Shown one piece after another: positions 33,157 to 44,313 of a DNA stretch of 64,000 nt (position 1 is the first letter of the stretch; every line of letters begins with the position of its first letter). Under the pieces are notes generated by a model, which saw only the letters and a program-made list of their open reading frames with translations, was not told the origin of the DNA and made no database searches. Both the position numbers and the translations under genes were made by a program. The DNA comes from Microbacteriaceae bacterium (GTDB lineage Bacteria > Actinomycetota > Actinomycetes > Actinomycetales > Microbacteriaceae), in NCBI GenBank assembly GCA_019639055.1, contig JAHBSP010000002.1, forward strand, positions 1-64,000. The letters are read 5' to 3'.

Positions 33157-34164
33157 CTATTCTCCCACTATTACTAGAGTCGCTGTAATAGGACGGTGGT
33201 CAGAACCTGCACTGTCAAAATCTGTGATTACTTGGTATTCACTCAACTCGAATCCGCTGCCATAAAGGATGTGGTCAATAGAGGATCCCAAAAATGTTGG
33301 CACACTTGTCGGCCAAGTTCCGATACCTACCGAGTGCGATTCGTATCCGGCATCTTTACAATTACCAAAAGTTGATTCCTTGCCGTGTGGGCGTAAATGG
33401 TCGTAAACAGCGTTTAGATCGCCAGCCATAATTGCGTAGGGAGAGTTACAAGCAGTGGCGAGCATCTCTAAATCGTTCTGCCATTCGTCCATCAGATTGG
33501 GCATAGGTGCGATTGCGTGTACCGCATAGAAGGTGAAATCACCACTGCCGGTTGTGGCATAGCTGGAAAGTCGGTTTGTGATGTTTGGTCCGCTTGGAGA
33601 GTAATCAGCAAAGGCGGTTCCGAGCAGAATGGAGGTGTGTTTAGCCACAGAGGTTAGCTCGGTGGTGCGTGTGTGTGCTCTAAGAGTGATGCCTTCCTGA
33701 GCACTTAGCGAAGAGATCTGATTAGCGAGCTGATCTGTGGTTTCTGGCAGTATCACCACATCAGGTTTGGTTTCTGCGATAAGCGAGGCGACCTCGCTTG
33801 CCGGCACACCATCCGCGTGAAGATTCCACGACAGTATTTTGATAGTTTTCTTGCCCGCTACTTCAGAGGTTCCACCGCCACCGAGGATGCCCTGATCGAA
33901 AACCACGTATGCGCTTACCAGCCCGAAAATAAGCATCGGAAGTACCAGGACATTAACGATCTTTCGCACTGGAACTAGTGGCAGTGATAGTAGCACCAGA
34001 ACTAGAGAGACAACGATAAGAATGAAAGCCACTGCTGGTCGAAGTGCGGTCCAGTGTGCAACGCCGATAAAACCTACAAGGTTGAAAGGATTTGGCCAGT
34101 AAGCAATGTAGAACTGAACCAAAATAAGGACCATAGTGGTCATCCATAGAAGTCTGCGAAACAC
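33157..34164 (-). CDS. Endonuclease/exonuclease/phosphatase-family membrane protein
   Basis: A 335-residue protein with three N-terminal membrane helices (about residues 5-27, 38-60 and 68-95) and an extracytoplasmic EEP domain. Catalytic motifs are KILSWNLHADG, ILPETTDQ, AGDLNAVYDH and the final GSDHRPI. Homologues in Actinobacteria are common and of unknown substrate; the site suits a Mg-dependent phosphodiesterase acting on DNA, phospholipid or a phosphate ester outside the cell. It lies 4 nt before the aminopeptidase gene on the same strand. Confidence 0.82.
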   Translation of the reverse strand: MFRRLLWMTTMVLILVQFYIAYWPNPFNLVGFIGVAHWTALRPAVAFILIVVSLVLVLLSLPLVPVRKIVNVLVLPMLIFGLVSAYVVFDQGILGGGGTSEVAGKKTIKILSWNLHADGVPASEVASLIAETKPDVVILPETTDQLANQISSLSAQEGITLRAHTRTTELTSVAKHTSILLGTAFADYSPSGPNITNRLSSYATTGSGDFTFYAVHAIAPMPNLMDEWQNDLEMLATACNSPYAIMAGDLNAVYDHLRPHGKESTFGNCKDAGYESHSVGIGTWPTSVPTFLGSSIDHILYGSGFELSEYQVITDFDSAGSDHRPITATLVIVGE

Positions 34165-34226
34165 AACTACATAACTTACTTGGACAAGCTGAGAGTTAGA
34201 TTACACAGGTTGGGTATTCTGGAACT

Positions 34227-35060
34227 ATGTCTGGGATTGATTTACACGCGCACACGCTTCACTCAGACGGCACTGAAACCGCTACCGAGTTGGTGCGTCA
34301 AGCAAAAGAGGCTGGACTTGAGGCGGTTGCTATCACCGACCACGACAACACTGATGGTTGGCAGGAGGCACTTGCCGCCGGTGTGGAACTGGGTGTTGAT
34401 GTCATTCCCGGCATTGAGATTTCTACCAGGCTAGAAGGCGGGCCATCAATTCATCTTTTGGCTTATCTTCCTGACCCAAACTATGAACCCTTAGTGAATG
34501 TGTTGCGAGAAATTCGTGAAAGTCGTGGCAAAAGGGTTGAAAAGATTGTTGAAAATCTTGCCACCGTTTATGACATAACCATGGAAGATGTTTCTAAGTT
34601 TTCTAAAGGGGATGCCATGGGTCGCCCCCACATAGCCGACGCACTTATCGAAAAAGGCATTGTGAAATCGCGAGAGGAGGCTTTCGCGGGGATCCTGCAT
34701 CCTCGTGGAGGCTTCACGATTCCACAGCACAGTCCTTCCACTACCGAGATGGTGCGGATGGTTCGTGACGCAGGTGGAGTGCCGGTTTTTGCGCATCCTG
34801 CAACCGATAGAAAGTTTCGCCCCTTTGTGGAGGCAGATATCGAATTACTCGTTTCTGCTGGCCTCGGAGGTATCGAGGTGGGACACCGAGAAAACACTCC
34901 CGAAGGCAAGATTTGGCTGGCTGAAATGGCCAAGAAATACGGTGTTTTTGGGACCGGATCTAGTGACTGGCACGGTAAAGGTAAACCGAACAAACTCGGT
35001 GAGAATACTACCGCTCAGGAAGTGCTAGCTGAGATCAAGCACCAGGGTCGTAGCCTTTAA
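34227..35060 (+). CDS. PHP-domain phosphoesterase (RNase AM/TrpH-like)
   Basis: A 277-residue PHP-family metal hydrolase. Metal-binding motifs are DLHAHTLHSDG (H7, H9), TDHDNTDG, EIS at about residue 65, GRPHI, FAHPAT and the C-terminal GSSDWHGKG. Members such as E. coli YciV/RnmB act on 3',5'-nucleoside bisphosphates and 5' RNA ends. ATG 34227 lies 6 nt behind TATTCT (34215-34220), again pointing to a leaderless message. Confidence 0.88.
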   Translation: MSGIDLHAHTLHSDGTETATELVRQAKEAGLEAVAITDHDNTDGWQEALAAGVELGVDVIPGIEISTRLEGGPSIHLLAYLPDPNYEPLVNVLREIRESRGKRVEKIVENLATVYDITMEDVSKFSKGDAMGRPHIADALIEKGIVKSREEAFAGILHPRGGFTIPQHSPSTTEMVRMVRDAGGVPVFAHPATDRKFRPFVEADIELLVSAGLGGIEVGHRENTPEGKIWLAEMAKKYGVFGTGSSDWHGKGKPNKLGENTTAQEVLAEIKHQGRSL

Positions 35061-35066
35061 ACCTGA

Positions 35067-35270
35067 TTAGGAAATTTCGGTTTCTTCCGGATCCTCAGCG
35101 GTGGATGCTGCCCAAGCTGAAACAATTGCGCTCGCGAGCCCAAGACCCCAGGCAGCCCAAACAAGCGCTTTAGTGCTTTTGCTGGCAGTCGCTTTTGCGC
35201 TCTTTGCTGTTCCGAGCATCCCAAATAGCGATGCGATCACGCCACTGGCCAAAAGTGTCTTTAGCTTCAT
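35067..35270 (-). CDS. Small membrane protein of unknown function
   Basis: A 67-residue protein with two short hydrophobic stretches (about residues 4-20 and 36-55), a Lys/Ala-rich linker ([15 protein letters not shown]) and an acidic end (EDPEETEIS). AAGGAGATAACAACC just before the ATG gives a good ribosome-binding site on the minus strand. Not recognised. It is transcribed toward the end of the PHP gene, 6 nt away. Confidence 0.65.
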   Translation of the reverse strand: MKLKTLLASGVIASLFGMLGTAKSAKATASKSTKALVWAAWGLGLASAIVSAWAASTAEDPEETEIS

Positions 35271-35336
35271 GGTTGTTATCTCCTTGTGCTCGTTTTCCGC
35301 TCATACAGTTTACCAAAAGGGTTTAGCCTAGAGAGT

Positions 35337-37031
35337 ATGTCAGAGATTGATATAAAACCAAGATCACGGGTAGTAACCGACGGTATTGAAGCCACCACCT
35401 CTAGGGGAATGCTTCGCGCAGTGGGCATGGGAGATGCCGACTGGGACAAGCCGCAAATCGGTATTGCGAGTTCATGGAACGAAATTACCCCGTGTAACCT
35501 CAGTCTCGACCGACTAGCTCGTGCCGCTAAAGAGGGTGTGCACGCAGGCGGAGGTTTTCCACTGCAATTTGGCACAATTTCCGTATCCGACGGAATCTCC
35601 ATGGGGCACGAAGGCATGCACTTCTCACTCGTGAGTCGCGAAATAATTGCCGACTCCGTTGAGACCGTGATGATGGCTGAAAGGCTTGACGGAACCATCC
35701 TGCTCGCTGGTTGCGACAAGAGCCTCCCGGGCATGCTTATGGCAGCAGCCCGTCTCGATCTCGCAGCAGTTTTCGTATACGCAGGTTCTATTGCCCCTGG
35801 TTGGGTAAAGCTTTCTGACGGCACTGAAAAGGATGTCACAATTATCGACTCCTTTGAAGCTGTCGGTTCGGTGAAGGCCGGGAAGATGAGCCTAGAGGAT
35901 GCCCACAGAATCGAGTGCGCATTCGCACCGGGTGAAGGCGCCTGTGGCGGTATGTACACCGCCAACACTATGGCATCGGTTGCTGAGGCACTAGGCATGA
36001 GTCTGCCAGGAAGTGCAGCCCCACCAAGTGCCGATGCACGCCGTGACTACTATGCACGCCAGTCTGGTGAGGCAGTAGTGAACATGCTTCGCAAGGGGAT
36101 GACTGCCCGCACAATTCTCACCAAGAAGGCTTTTGAAAATGCGATCGCTGTCGCAATGGCATTTGGTGGCTCCACAAACGTGGTGCTTCACCTGCTTGCT
36201 ATCGCCAACGAGGCTGGGGTTGACCTTACTCTCGATGACTTCACCAGAATCGGTCAAAAGGTTCCGCACATTGGTGATCTAAAGCCTTTCGGTAAATACG
36301 TCATGAACGATGTTGACCGCCACGGTGGCGTTCCAGTAGTAATGAAGGCTCTTCTTGACGCTGGTCTAATTCACGGTGATGCCATGACAGTTACCGGAAA
36401 GACCGTTGCCGAAAACCTCGCGGAACTTAACCCAAGACCACTTGATGGTGAAGTTGTGCGCACACTCGATAACCCACTACACCCAACCGGTGGACTCACT
36501 ATCCTCACCGGAACTCTGGCCCCAGAGGGTGCAGTAGTTAAGACCGCTGGTTTTGACGCTACCGTCTTTGAAGGCCCCGCTAGAGTCTTTGAACGCGAGC
36601 GAGCAGCCATGGATGCTCTCACCGAAGGCACAATTAAGCACGGCGATGTCGTTGTGATTCGATACGAGGGTCCTAAGGGTGGCCCAGGTATGCGCGAAAT
36701 GCTGGCAATTACCGCTGCAATCAAGGGTGCAGGGCTCGGTAAGGATGTATTATTATTGACAGATGGCCGCTTCTCAGGAGGCACAACCGGACTGTGTATC
36801 GGCCACATAGCACCAGAGGCGGTGGACGCAGGTCCAGTAGCTTTTGTTCGCGACGGTGACCTGATACGGGTTGATATCGCCGCTCGTACGATTGATCTTC
36901 TAGTCGATCCTGAAGAACTGGAAGCCCGCAAATCTGGATGGGCTCCACTTCCCCCTCGATACACACGAGGCGTACTGGCTAAATACTCGAAACTGGTTCA
37001 CAGTGCATCTGTTGGCGCTGTAACCGGATAG
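35337..37031 (+). CDS. ilvD: Dihydroxy-acid dehydratase
   Basis: A 564-residue enzyme dehydrating dihydroxyvalerate and its isoleucine analogue. Iron-sulfur ligand cysteines are seen in [10 protein letters not shown] (C53), [10 protein letters not shown] (C126) and [13 protein letters not shown] (C203), a pattern fitting the [2Fe-2S] type. ATG 35337 is preceded by TAGCCT (35324-35329) at 7 nt, marking the leaderless start of the ilvD-B-N-C block. A longer reading from 35286 would overlap the promoter. Confidence 0.96.
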   Translation: MSEIDIKPRSRVVTDGIEATTSRGMLRAVGMGDADWDKPQIGIASSWNEITPCNLSLDRLARAAKEGVHAGGGFPLQFGTISVSDGISMGHEGMHFSLVSREIIADSVETVMMAERLDGTILLAGCDKSLPGMLMAAARLDLAAVFVYAGSIAPGWVKLSDGTEKDVTIIDSFEAVGSVKAGKMSLEDAHRIECAFAPGEGACGGMYTANTMASVAEALGMSLPGSAAPPSADARRDYYARQSGEAVVNMLRKGMTARTILTKKAFENAIAVAMAFGGSTNVVLHLLAIANEAGVDLTLDDFTRIGQKVPHIGDLKPFGKYVMNDVDRHGGVPVVMKALLDAGLIHGDAMTVTGKTVAENLAELNPRPLDGEVVRTLDNPLHPTGGLTILTGTLAPEGAVVKTAGFDATVFEGPARVFERERAAMDALTEGTIKHGDVVVIRYEGPKGGPGMREMLAITAAIKGAGLGKDVLLLTDGRFSGGTTGLCIGHIAPEAVDAGPVAFVRDGDLIRVDIAARTIDLLVDPEELEARKSGWAPLPPRYTRGVLAKYSKLVHSASVGAVTG

Positions 37032-37043
37032 AAAGGCTTCAAC

Positions 37044-38822
37044 ATGGCTGACGCAGGTCAGAAAACCAAAGCAGGCGCCGAAATCCTTACCGGTTCTGGC
37101 GCAGTTTTGCGTTCCCTAGAAAAACTGGGGATTAAGGAAGTTTTTGGACTTCCTGGCGGTGCAATCATGCCGTTTTATGACGAGCTGATGGCATCCACAA
37201 CTATTCGTCACATTCTGGTGCGTCATGAACAGGGTGGCGGTCACGCGGCTGAAGGATACGCATCCACCACTGATAAGCCTGGTGTGGTTATTGCTACCAG
37301 CGGTCCTGGAGCTACCAACCTGGTAACCGCTATCGCCGACGCCTACATGGACTCGGTCCCTTTGATCGCAATCACCGGACAGGTGTTCAGCACACTCATG
37401 GGTACCGACGCGTTCCAAGAGGTTGACATTATCGGCATCACAATGCCGATCACTAAGCACTCAATTTTGGTTACTAAGCCGGAGGATGTTCCTAACGCGC
37501 TAGCAACCGCATACCTTATTGCCACCACCGGTCGCCCAGGACCTGTGCTTATAGACATTACTAAGGATGCGCAGCAGCTTTCCGCACCGTTCGTTTGGCC
37601 AGGAGAGGTGGAACCGCTCGGTTACAAGCCTGTGCTCAAAGCTCACGGAAAGCAGATTCAGGCTGCAGCGAAACTGATGTTGCAGGCAAAACGACCTGTA
37701 CTCTACGTGGGTGGTGGTGCTGTTCGTGCTGGCGCAGCTAAAGAGGTTGCCCAACTTGCTGAACTTACTGGTGCACCGGTAGTTACTACTTTGATGGCTC
37801 GTGGAATTTTCCCCGACTCCCACAAACTCAACCTTGGAATGCCGGGGATGCACGGAACAGTTCCGGCAGTGCTCGCGCTTCAGGGAAGTGACTTGCTGGT
37901 TGCAATCGGATCCCGATTTGATGACCGCGTTACCGGTAAAGCAAGCGAATTTGCGACAAAGGCTAAAGTCATCCACATTGACATTGACCCAGCTGAGATT
38001 GGCAAGATTCGTCAGGCAGAAGTACCAATCGTTGGCGATGCCAAGGTGGTGCTAAAAGATCTAATAGCCGTGCTTAAAGACGATGTAAAACCTGGCGTGC
38101 CTGATTACAAAGAATGGTGGGAAACCCTCGACAAGCTTCGCGCCGACTTCCCGCTCGGTTATACAAAACCTAAAGATGGGCTTCTTTCTCCGCAAGCTGT
38201 TATTAAGAAGATTGGTGAAATGTCTCCGGCAGATACCATCTATGCAGCAGGTGTTGGACAGCACCAGATGTGGACCGCTCAGTTCATCGGTTTTGAAAAA
38301 CCAAACACCTTTATCAATTCCGGCGGTGCAGGCACCATGGGCTATGCAGTACCGGCCGCTATGGGTGCCAAACTTGGCAATCCAAAGAAAGTTGTTTGGG
38401 CGATTGACGGTGACGGATGCTTCCAGATGACCAATCAGGAACTGGCCACCTGCACAATCAACAACATACCTATCAAGGTTGCAATCATCAACAACTCTTC
38501 GCTTGGAATGGTTCGCCAGTGGCAGTCGCTCTTCTACAACGGTAGACACTCATTTACCGACCTGAACACCGGTGCAGACACGGTAATGATTCCCGACTTT
38601 GTGAAGTTGGGTGAAGCATACGGCGCGCTCTCTATTCGCGTGACAAAAGAGAGCGAAATTGAGCCTGCAATCAAACTGGCTTTAGAAACTAATGACCGTC
38701 CGGTGGTGATTGACTTTATCGTCAGCCCAGACGCGATGGTTTGGCCAATGGTTCCACAGGGAGTGAGCAACTCAAAGGTGCAATACGCCAGAGATCACGC
38801 CCCAGTTTGGGAGGAGGAGTAA
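37044..38822 (+). CDS. ilvB: Acetolactate synthase large subunit
   Basis: A 592-residue thiamine-diphosphate enzyme. The catalytic glutamate lies in [15 protein letters not shown], the TPP/Mg motif in [17 protein letters not shown], and the AHAS-typical MLGMHGT-like loop appears as [12 protein letters not shown]. It joins two pyruvates, or pyruvate with 2-oxobutanoate, as the first common step to Val, Leu and Ile. It lies 12 bp after ilvD and 2 bp before ilvN. Confidence 0.96.
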   Translation: MADAGQKTKAGAEILTGSGAVLRSLEKLGIKEVFGLPGGAIMPFYDELMASTTIRHILVRHEQGGGHAAEGYASTTDKPGVVIATSGPGATNLVTAIADAYMDSVPLIAITGQVFSTLMGTDAFQEVDIIGITMPITKHSILVTKPEDVPNALATAYLIATTGRPGPVLIDITKDAQQLSAPFVWPGEVEPLGYKPVLKAHGKQIQAAAKLMLQAKRPVLYVGGGAVRAGAAKEVAQLAELTGAPVVTTLMARGIFPDSHKLNLGMPGMHGTVPAVLALQGSDLLVAIGSRFDDRVTGKASEFATKAKVIHIDIDPAEIGKIRQAEVPIVGDAKVVLKDLIAVLKDDVKPGVPDYKEWWETLDKLRADFPLGYTKPKDGLLSPQAVIKKIGEMSPADTIYAAGVGQHQMWTAQFIGFEKPNTFINSGGAGTMGYAVPAAMGAKLGNPKKVVWAIDGDGCFQMTNQELATCTINNIPIKVAIINNSSLGMVRQWQSLFYNGRHSFTDLNTGADTVMIPDFVKLGEAYGALSIRVTKESEIEPAIKLALETNDRPVVIDFIVSPDAMVWPMVPQGVSNSKVQYARDHAPVWEEE

Positions 38823-38824
38823 AA

Positions 38825-39331
38825 ATGACTTCACACGTTTTGGCTTTATTAGTTGAAGACAAACCAGGTCTATTGACCCGTGTAGCCGGGCTTTTTTCAA
38901 GGCGAGGTTTCAACATCAACTCACTCGCGGTTGGCCCTTCCGATACTCCCGGGCTCTCACGAATCACCGTGGTAGTGGATGTCGATCAGTTGCCACTCGA
39001 GCAGGTCACTAAACAGCTAAACAAGTTGGTTAATGTAATCAAAATTGTTGAGCTGGAACCAAACCAGGCAGTGCTTAGAGAGCACATGCTTATAAAAGTA
39101 AAAGCTGACCAGAGCAGCCGTAGCCAAATCTTAGAAATGGTAGACCTGTTCCGTGCAAAAATTGTGGATGTAACCACAGAAGTTTTGGTTATTGAAGCAA
39201 CCGGAAACACACAAAAAGTTGAAGCATTTTTGAAAGTGCTTGAACCTTACGGAGTGAAAGAGATTGTCCAGTCTGGGATGGTCGCTATCGGACGCGGTTC
39301 CAAATCACTCACAGACAGAATTAAAGTTTAG
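38825..39331 (+). CDS. ilvN: Acetolactate synthase regulatory subunit
   Basis: A 168-residue small subunit. The N-terminal ACT domain reads SHVLALLVEDKPGLLTRVAG then LFSRRGFNINSLAVGPS, which binds valine for feedback inhibition; the second ACT-like half follows (KVKADQSSRSQILEMVDLFRAKIVD). I use ATG 38825, immediately after the ilvB stop, with GGAGGAG overlapping the ilvB end as ribosome-binding site. Confidence 0.95.
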   Translation: MTSHVLALLVEDKPGLLTRVAGLFSRRGFNINSLAVGPSDTPGLSRITVVVDVDQLPLEQVTKQLNKLVNVIKIVELEPNQAVLREHMLIKVKADQSSRSQILEMVDLFRAKIVDVTTEVLVIEATGNTQKVEAFLKVLEPYGVKEIVQSGMVAIGRGSKSLTDRIKV

Positions 39332-39352
39332 AAAAATAGAATTAGAAAATAA

Positions 39353-40393
<1,041 letters not shown>

Positions 40394-40403
40394 GAGGTTG
40401 CCA

Positions 40404-40919
40404 GTGACCGCAAGACGGACACTAGCAGTAATTAGTGCTTTAGCTCTGCTGGGCGGGCTTGCAGCCTGCTCCGCAGAGGAAGCTCTGCCCACCAATCCGG
40501 TAGAAACCGATGCTCCAATAGGGGAACCAGGTTTCCATATTCGTGAAAGCGCCGATGGTATCTCTGTACTGATGGCCCCAGCAAATGCCGGCGCAGGTTG
40601 GGACGAGCATGTTGGAGTTGTGCAACTAGCAGGAACCTGCCTGGGCTTTCAGAATGCCGCCGGGAAGATTTACACAGTCGTTTGGCCAAATGAATCACTA
40701 GTGCTTAAGAACAAAGTCGGTGTGGAGATTCCGGGAAGTCAGATAGCTGTACAGGCTAGATTCCTTGTTGGGGATACAGTCACCTTCCAAGGTGGATATT
40801 ATTCGGAGACTTCCTGGATCGGTAGCGTGCCTGAAGGATGCACTATGAATCCTGAGGGCGTCTTTGTGGTTACCACTGCCCAGCACCCACCGGCAGCAGA
40901 ACCAGAAACGGAAGATTAG
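40404..40919 (+). CDS. Putative lipoprotein in the ilv block
   Basis: A 171-residue protein starting MTARRTLAVISALALLGGLAA with lipobox GLAA-C (Cys22). The mature domain is beta-rich and has two cysteines (CLGFQNAAGKIYTVVWP and GCTMNPEGV) that may pair; the end is acidic and Pro-rich. AGGAGG at 40392-40397 sets the GTG start. No family is recognised. It sits between ilvC and serA with two small membrane proteins. Confidence 0.75.
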   Translation: MTARRTLAVISALALLGGLAACSAEEALPTNPVETDAPIGEPGFHIRESADGISVLMAPANAGAGWDEHVGVVQLAGTCLGFQNAAGKIYTVVWPNESLVLKNKVGVEIPGSQIAVQARFLVGDTVTFQGGYYSETSWIGSVPEGCTMNPEGVFVVTTAQHPPAAEPETED

Positions 40920-40926
40920 CGCAACT

Positions 40927-41250
40927 GTGACTGCGCCAGAGACTGAGGATGAGCAGCAGACTCCCGCAAGTGTGCTGGTGCTTTACGGTGTCACAGCCGG
41001 CATATATCTTCTCTATGCAATCGCTTGGGCAATAGTAGGTTTTCGTATAGGTTCCCTCGCTGGTGCCGGAATGTTCCTAGATATCAGCACAATAGCTTCT
41101 AGAGTGCTGGCAGTATTGGCTCCGATTCTATGGTTCGTTATTGCTCTTAGAGTCGGAAAACGCGACACATTCTTTAGAAAAGCAATCCTACTTCTTGCCG
41201 GTATCGCATTCCTAGTTCCTTGGCCATTCTTCTGGGGGACTGGGCTATGA
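40927..41250 (+). CDS. Small membrane protein, three predicted helices
   Basis: A 107-residue protein: acidic N-terminus (TAPETEDEQQTP), then membrane segments at about residues 16-38, 50-72 and 84-103. The GTG start is 7 nt after the lipoprotein stop; its end overlaps the next membrane protein gene by 4 bp (ATGA). DUF-type actinobacterial membrane proteins of this size occur before serA, but I do not recognise a named family. Confidence 0.7.
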   Translation: MTAPETEDEQQTPASVLVLYGVTAGIYLLYAIAWAIVGFRIGSLAGAGMFLDISTIASRVLAVLAPILWFVIALRVGKRDTFFRKAILLLAGIAFLVPWPFFWGTGL

Positions 41251-41570
41251 AAACTAAATTGCAGACCTGGTTAATCCCAGCGCTGTTCTTTATCGGCTAT
41301 GGCTGGTATTTGTGGTTAGCACTGGCAAACCTTTTTGGGGTTTTAGCGCTCGCCGCATGGAGCGGAGGATCACTTAACCTCTACGCCTGGGTGGTTCTAA
41401 TTAGCGGCGTGGTTGCGCCGCTTGCAGTGTTCATTTTTGCGACGATAGTTACAAGGAAAAAATCGGCGCTGATGACCGTTCTGGTCTTTACTCTCGGTTT
41501 GAGTATCCTCGCAGTATTGTGGCTAGATATGGTGGCAATTGCCAACCTCGGTGCCACCACAACCGCATAA
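41247..41570 (+). CDS. Small membrane protein, three predicted helices
   Basis: A 107-residue, very hydrophobic protein with segments at about residues 8-34, 44-68 and 75-98, and a short polar loop (VTRKKS) between the last two. It has the same length and helix number as the preceding gene, with which it overlaps by 4 bp; the two probably form one membrane complex. Not recognised as a named family. Confidence 0.7.
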   Translation: MKTKLQTWLIPALFFIGYGWYLWLALANLFGVLALAAWSGGSLNLYAWVVLISGVVAPLAVFIFATIVTRKKSALMTVLVFTLGLSILAVLWLDMVAIANLGATTTA

Positions 41571-41612
41571 AAATATGTTGAAGAAAAAGTTTTAGAAAAA
41601 GTAAGAAGGTAG

Positions 41613-43211
41613 ATGATTGTGGCTAAGCCAAAAGTTGTAATAGCTGAGGAACTTTCGCCTGCGACAGTTGATGCGCTCGGGAGTGACTTTAACGTGGTTC
41701 ACATTGATGGAACTGATCGTGCGGTCCTACTGAAAGAAGTAGCGGATGCTTCCGCGATTCTGGTTCGTAGTGCAACACAGGTGGATGCTGAGGTTTTCTC
41801 CGCTGCAACAGATTTGAAAGTTGTTGCTCGTGCCGGGGTTGGCCTCGATAACGTGGATGTGGCATCCGCGACTAATGCCGGTGTCATGGTGGTAAACGCG
41901 CCAACATCCAACGTTGTGTCTGCGGCAGAGCTGGCAATTGGGCATCTTTTGGCACTCGCTCGGCACATCCCTGATGCTAACCAGTCCTTGAAGAGCGGGC
42001 TGTGGCAGCGCTCAAAATTTACTGGCGCTGAGCTTTTTGGCAAGACCATTGGAATTATCGGGCTCGGCCGTATTGGAGCTCTGGTTGCAACTCGCTTGGC
42101 AGCATTTGATGTTGATCTTGTTGGCTATGACCCTTACGTGTCGCCTGCTCGAGCAGCGCAGTTGGGTGTGCAGCTTCACACACTTGAAGAAGTGATGCAG
42201 CTTTCTGACTTCATAACCATTCATATTCCGCGCACTCCGGAGACGCTCGGACTCGTCGGGGCGAAAGAATTCGCAGTAGCAAAGCCTAATCTCCGTATTG
42301 TCAATGCCAGCCGCGGAGGAATCATCGATGAAGACGCGCTCTATGATGCACTCAAGAGCGGAAAGATTGCCGGTGCCGGACTCGACGTTTTCGTGACTGA
42401 GCCGCCCACAGCATCCCCGCTTCTCGGTCTTGAGAATCTGATTGTGACACCACACCTTGGTGCATCAACCGATGAAGCTCAGGAGAAGGCCGGAATTTCG
42501 GTCGCAAAGTCGGTGCGGCTTGCACTCCAAGGGGAATTGGTACCGGATGCTGTCAACGTCGCTGGTGGCGTAATTGATCCGCTGGTTCGCCCTGGTATTG
42601 CGATGGTTGAGAAACTCGGTCAGGTATTCTCCGGTCTTGCGGATGCGCCAGTCGTCTCAGTCGATATTGAGGTGCGCGGTGAGATTTCCAGCCTCGACGT
42701 CGGTGTGTACAAGCTGGCTGCTTTGAAGGGTCTTTTCGCAAAAGTCACGGATGAGCGGGTCTCGTTTGTAAATGCGCCAGTATTTGCCAAGCAACGCGGC
42801 ATCCAAGTGCGGTTGTTGCAGGAGGCAGAGAGCGACGAATACCGGAACCTTGTTACAGTTCGCGGTGGTCTTAGCAACGGCAGGCAGATTTCTGTTTCAG
42901 GAACACTCACGGGGCAGCGACAGATTGAAAAACTCGTTGAAATCAATGGCTACGGTGTGGAGGTGCTGTTCGATAAGCACTTTGTGGTTTTTGAGTATGA
43001 GGACCGTCCAGGGGTGGTTGCCAGCTACGGCAAGCTTCTAGGAGAAGCCGGAATCAATATTGCCGGTATGCAGATTGCCCGCACTCAGGTTGGTGGAAAG
43101 GCGCTGTCTATCCTCACTGTTGATTCGCAAATCCCCGAGGAAATGCGCAACGAGATCAAAGAACTGATTGACGCCGACTGGCTTCACGAGATTGACCTAT
43201 TGGAGAGCTAA
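41613..43211 (+). CDS. serA: D-3-phosphoglycerate dehydrogenase
   Basis: A 532-residue enzyme of the long (type I) SerA form: substrate domain, NAD domain with GLGRIGALVATRLAAF, catalytic Arg/Glu/His context (NASRGGIIDEDAL, TPHLGAST), then an allosteric substrate-binding domain and a C-terminal ACT domain (FEYEDRPGVVASYGKLLGEAGINIAG split over that stretch). ATG 41613 and GTG 41619 are both possible; AAGG at 41606 is closer to ideal spacing for the second. It makes 3-phosphohydroxypyruvate for serine. Confidence 0.95.
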   Translation: MIVAKPKVVIAEELSPATVDALGSDFNVVHIDGTDRAVLLKEVADASAILVRSATQVDAEVFSAATDLKVVARAGVGLDNVDVASATNAGVMVVNAPTSNVVSAAELAIGHLLALARHIPDANQSLKSGLWQRSKFTGAELFGKTIGIIGLGRIGALVATRLAAFDVDLVGYDPYVSPARAAQLGVQLHTLEEVMQLSDFITIHIPRTPETLGLVGAKEFAVAKPNLRIVNASRGGIIDEDALYDALKSGKIAGAGLDVFVTEPPTASPLLGLENLIVTPHLGASTDEAQEKAGISVAKSVRLALQGELVPDAVNVAGGVIDPLVRPGIAMVEKLGQVFSGLADAPVVSVDIEVRGEISSLDVGVYKLAALKGLFAKVTDERVSFVNAPVFAKQRGIQVRLLQEAESDEYRNLVTVRGGLSNGRQISVSGTLTGQRQIEKLVEINGYGVEVLFDKHFVVFEYEDRPGVVASYGKLLGEAGINIAGMQIARTQVGGKALSILTVDSQIPEEMRNEIKELIDADWLHEIDLLES

Positions 43212-43214
43212 TAA

Positions 43215-44249
43215 GTGGCAAAAATAGCGGTAGTTCCCGGAGATGGAATTGGTAAGGAAGTCACTGCCGAGGCGGTGAAAGTAATTGATGCTGTTACAGA
43301 CAGTATTGATAAGACCTATTTTGAACTGGGTGCTGAGCATTTTATTGAAACTGGTGAAACCCTTAACGAAGAGACCTTGGAGGCTATTAAAGCCTTTGAT
43401 GCAATCCTTTTTGGTGCAGTCGGGGGAGTTCCGGGTGACAAGCGACTCGCATCGGCAAATATTGAGCGAGGGCTATTGCTGAAGCTCAGGTTTGAACTGG
43501 ACCACTATGTGAACTATCGCCCAGCTAAGCTCTGGAGTGGCGTGAGCTCTGTGCTGGCCGGGGATCCAGATATCGACTTCGTGGTGGTTCGTGAAGGCAC
43601 TGAAGGGCCATACTCCGGTGTCGGCGGTGCGCTTCGAGTCGGAACCGCTGCGGAAGTTGCGACCGAGAGCAGTATCAACACTTATTACGGTGTCGAGCGG
43701 GTAGTACGGTTCGCTTTTGAACTGGCTGCTAAACGCTCGCAAAAACTCACCTGGGTACATAAAACCAATGTGCTCACTAATTCAGGGAAACTTTGGCAGC
43801 GAGTTGTTGAAGAAATCGGTGCAGAGTATCCGACTGTCGCCGTAAATTATCTACACGTGGATGCTGCCACCATTTTCATGGTGCAAAAGCCGGGCGATTT
43901 TGACGTGATTGTTACTGATAATCTTTTTGGCGACATCCTTACCGATCTAGCTGCTGCAGTGACCGGTGGTATTGGGCTCGCGGCATCCGGAAACGTGAAC
44001 CCGAGTAAGAAGTTCCCAAGCATGTTTGAACCCGTGCACGGATCAGCTCCTGACATTGCCGGACAACAGAAGGCAGACCCAACCGCGGCAATTTTGAGTG
44101 CAGCGATGATGCTCGAACATTTAGGCTTAGAGTCAGAAGCTAAGCGAATCGAAAAGGCGGTTGCCACAGATTTGGCAAACCGAGGCAATACTCCAAGGAG
44201 CACCGGTGAAATCGGGGATGCGATCGTGACAGAAATTTTGAAGGCTTAA
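43215..44249 (+). CDS. leuB: 3-isopropylmalate dehydrogenase
   Basis: A 344-residue beta-decarboxylating dehydrogenase. It shows [16 protein letters not shown] at the start, the substrate segment [14 protein letters not shown], metal-binding aspartates in [17 protein letters not shown] and the NAD region [13 protein letters not shown]. It acts in leucine synthesis; leuA and leuCD are not in the window. GTG start 3 nt after serA. Confidence 0.94.
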   Translation: MAKIAVVPGDGIGKEVTAEAVKVIDAVTDSIDKTYFELGAEHFIETGETLNEETLEAIKAFDAILFGAVGGVPGDKRLASANIERGLLLKLRFELDHYVNYRPAKLWSGVSSVLAGDPDIDFVVVREGTEGPYSGVGGALRVGTAAEVATESSINTYYGVERVVRFAFELAAKRSQKLTWVHKTNVLTNSGKLWQRVVEEIGAEYPTVAVNYLHVDAATIFMVQKPGDFDVIVTDNLFGDILTDLAAAVTGGIGLAASGNVNPSKKFPSMFEPVHGSAPDIAGQQKADPTAAILSAAMMLEHLGLESEAKRIEKAVATDLANRGNTPRSTGEIGDAIVTEILKA

Positions 44250-44313
44250 TTCCAGGGCGATACTAAAAAATCAAGAAACCAAGTGACCACAGGCAAAACT
44301 AACAGAGGCAAAA

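Noticed and set aside
36371-36964. 197-residue frame opposite ilvD
   Set aside because: Ser/Pro/Arg-rich composition typical of the reverse strand of a conserved gene; ilvD is unambiguous here.
37500-37976. 158-residue frame opposite ilvB
   Set aside because: Low-complexity shadow of a conserved gene, with no start signal.
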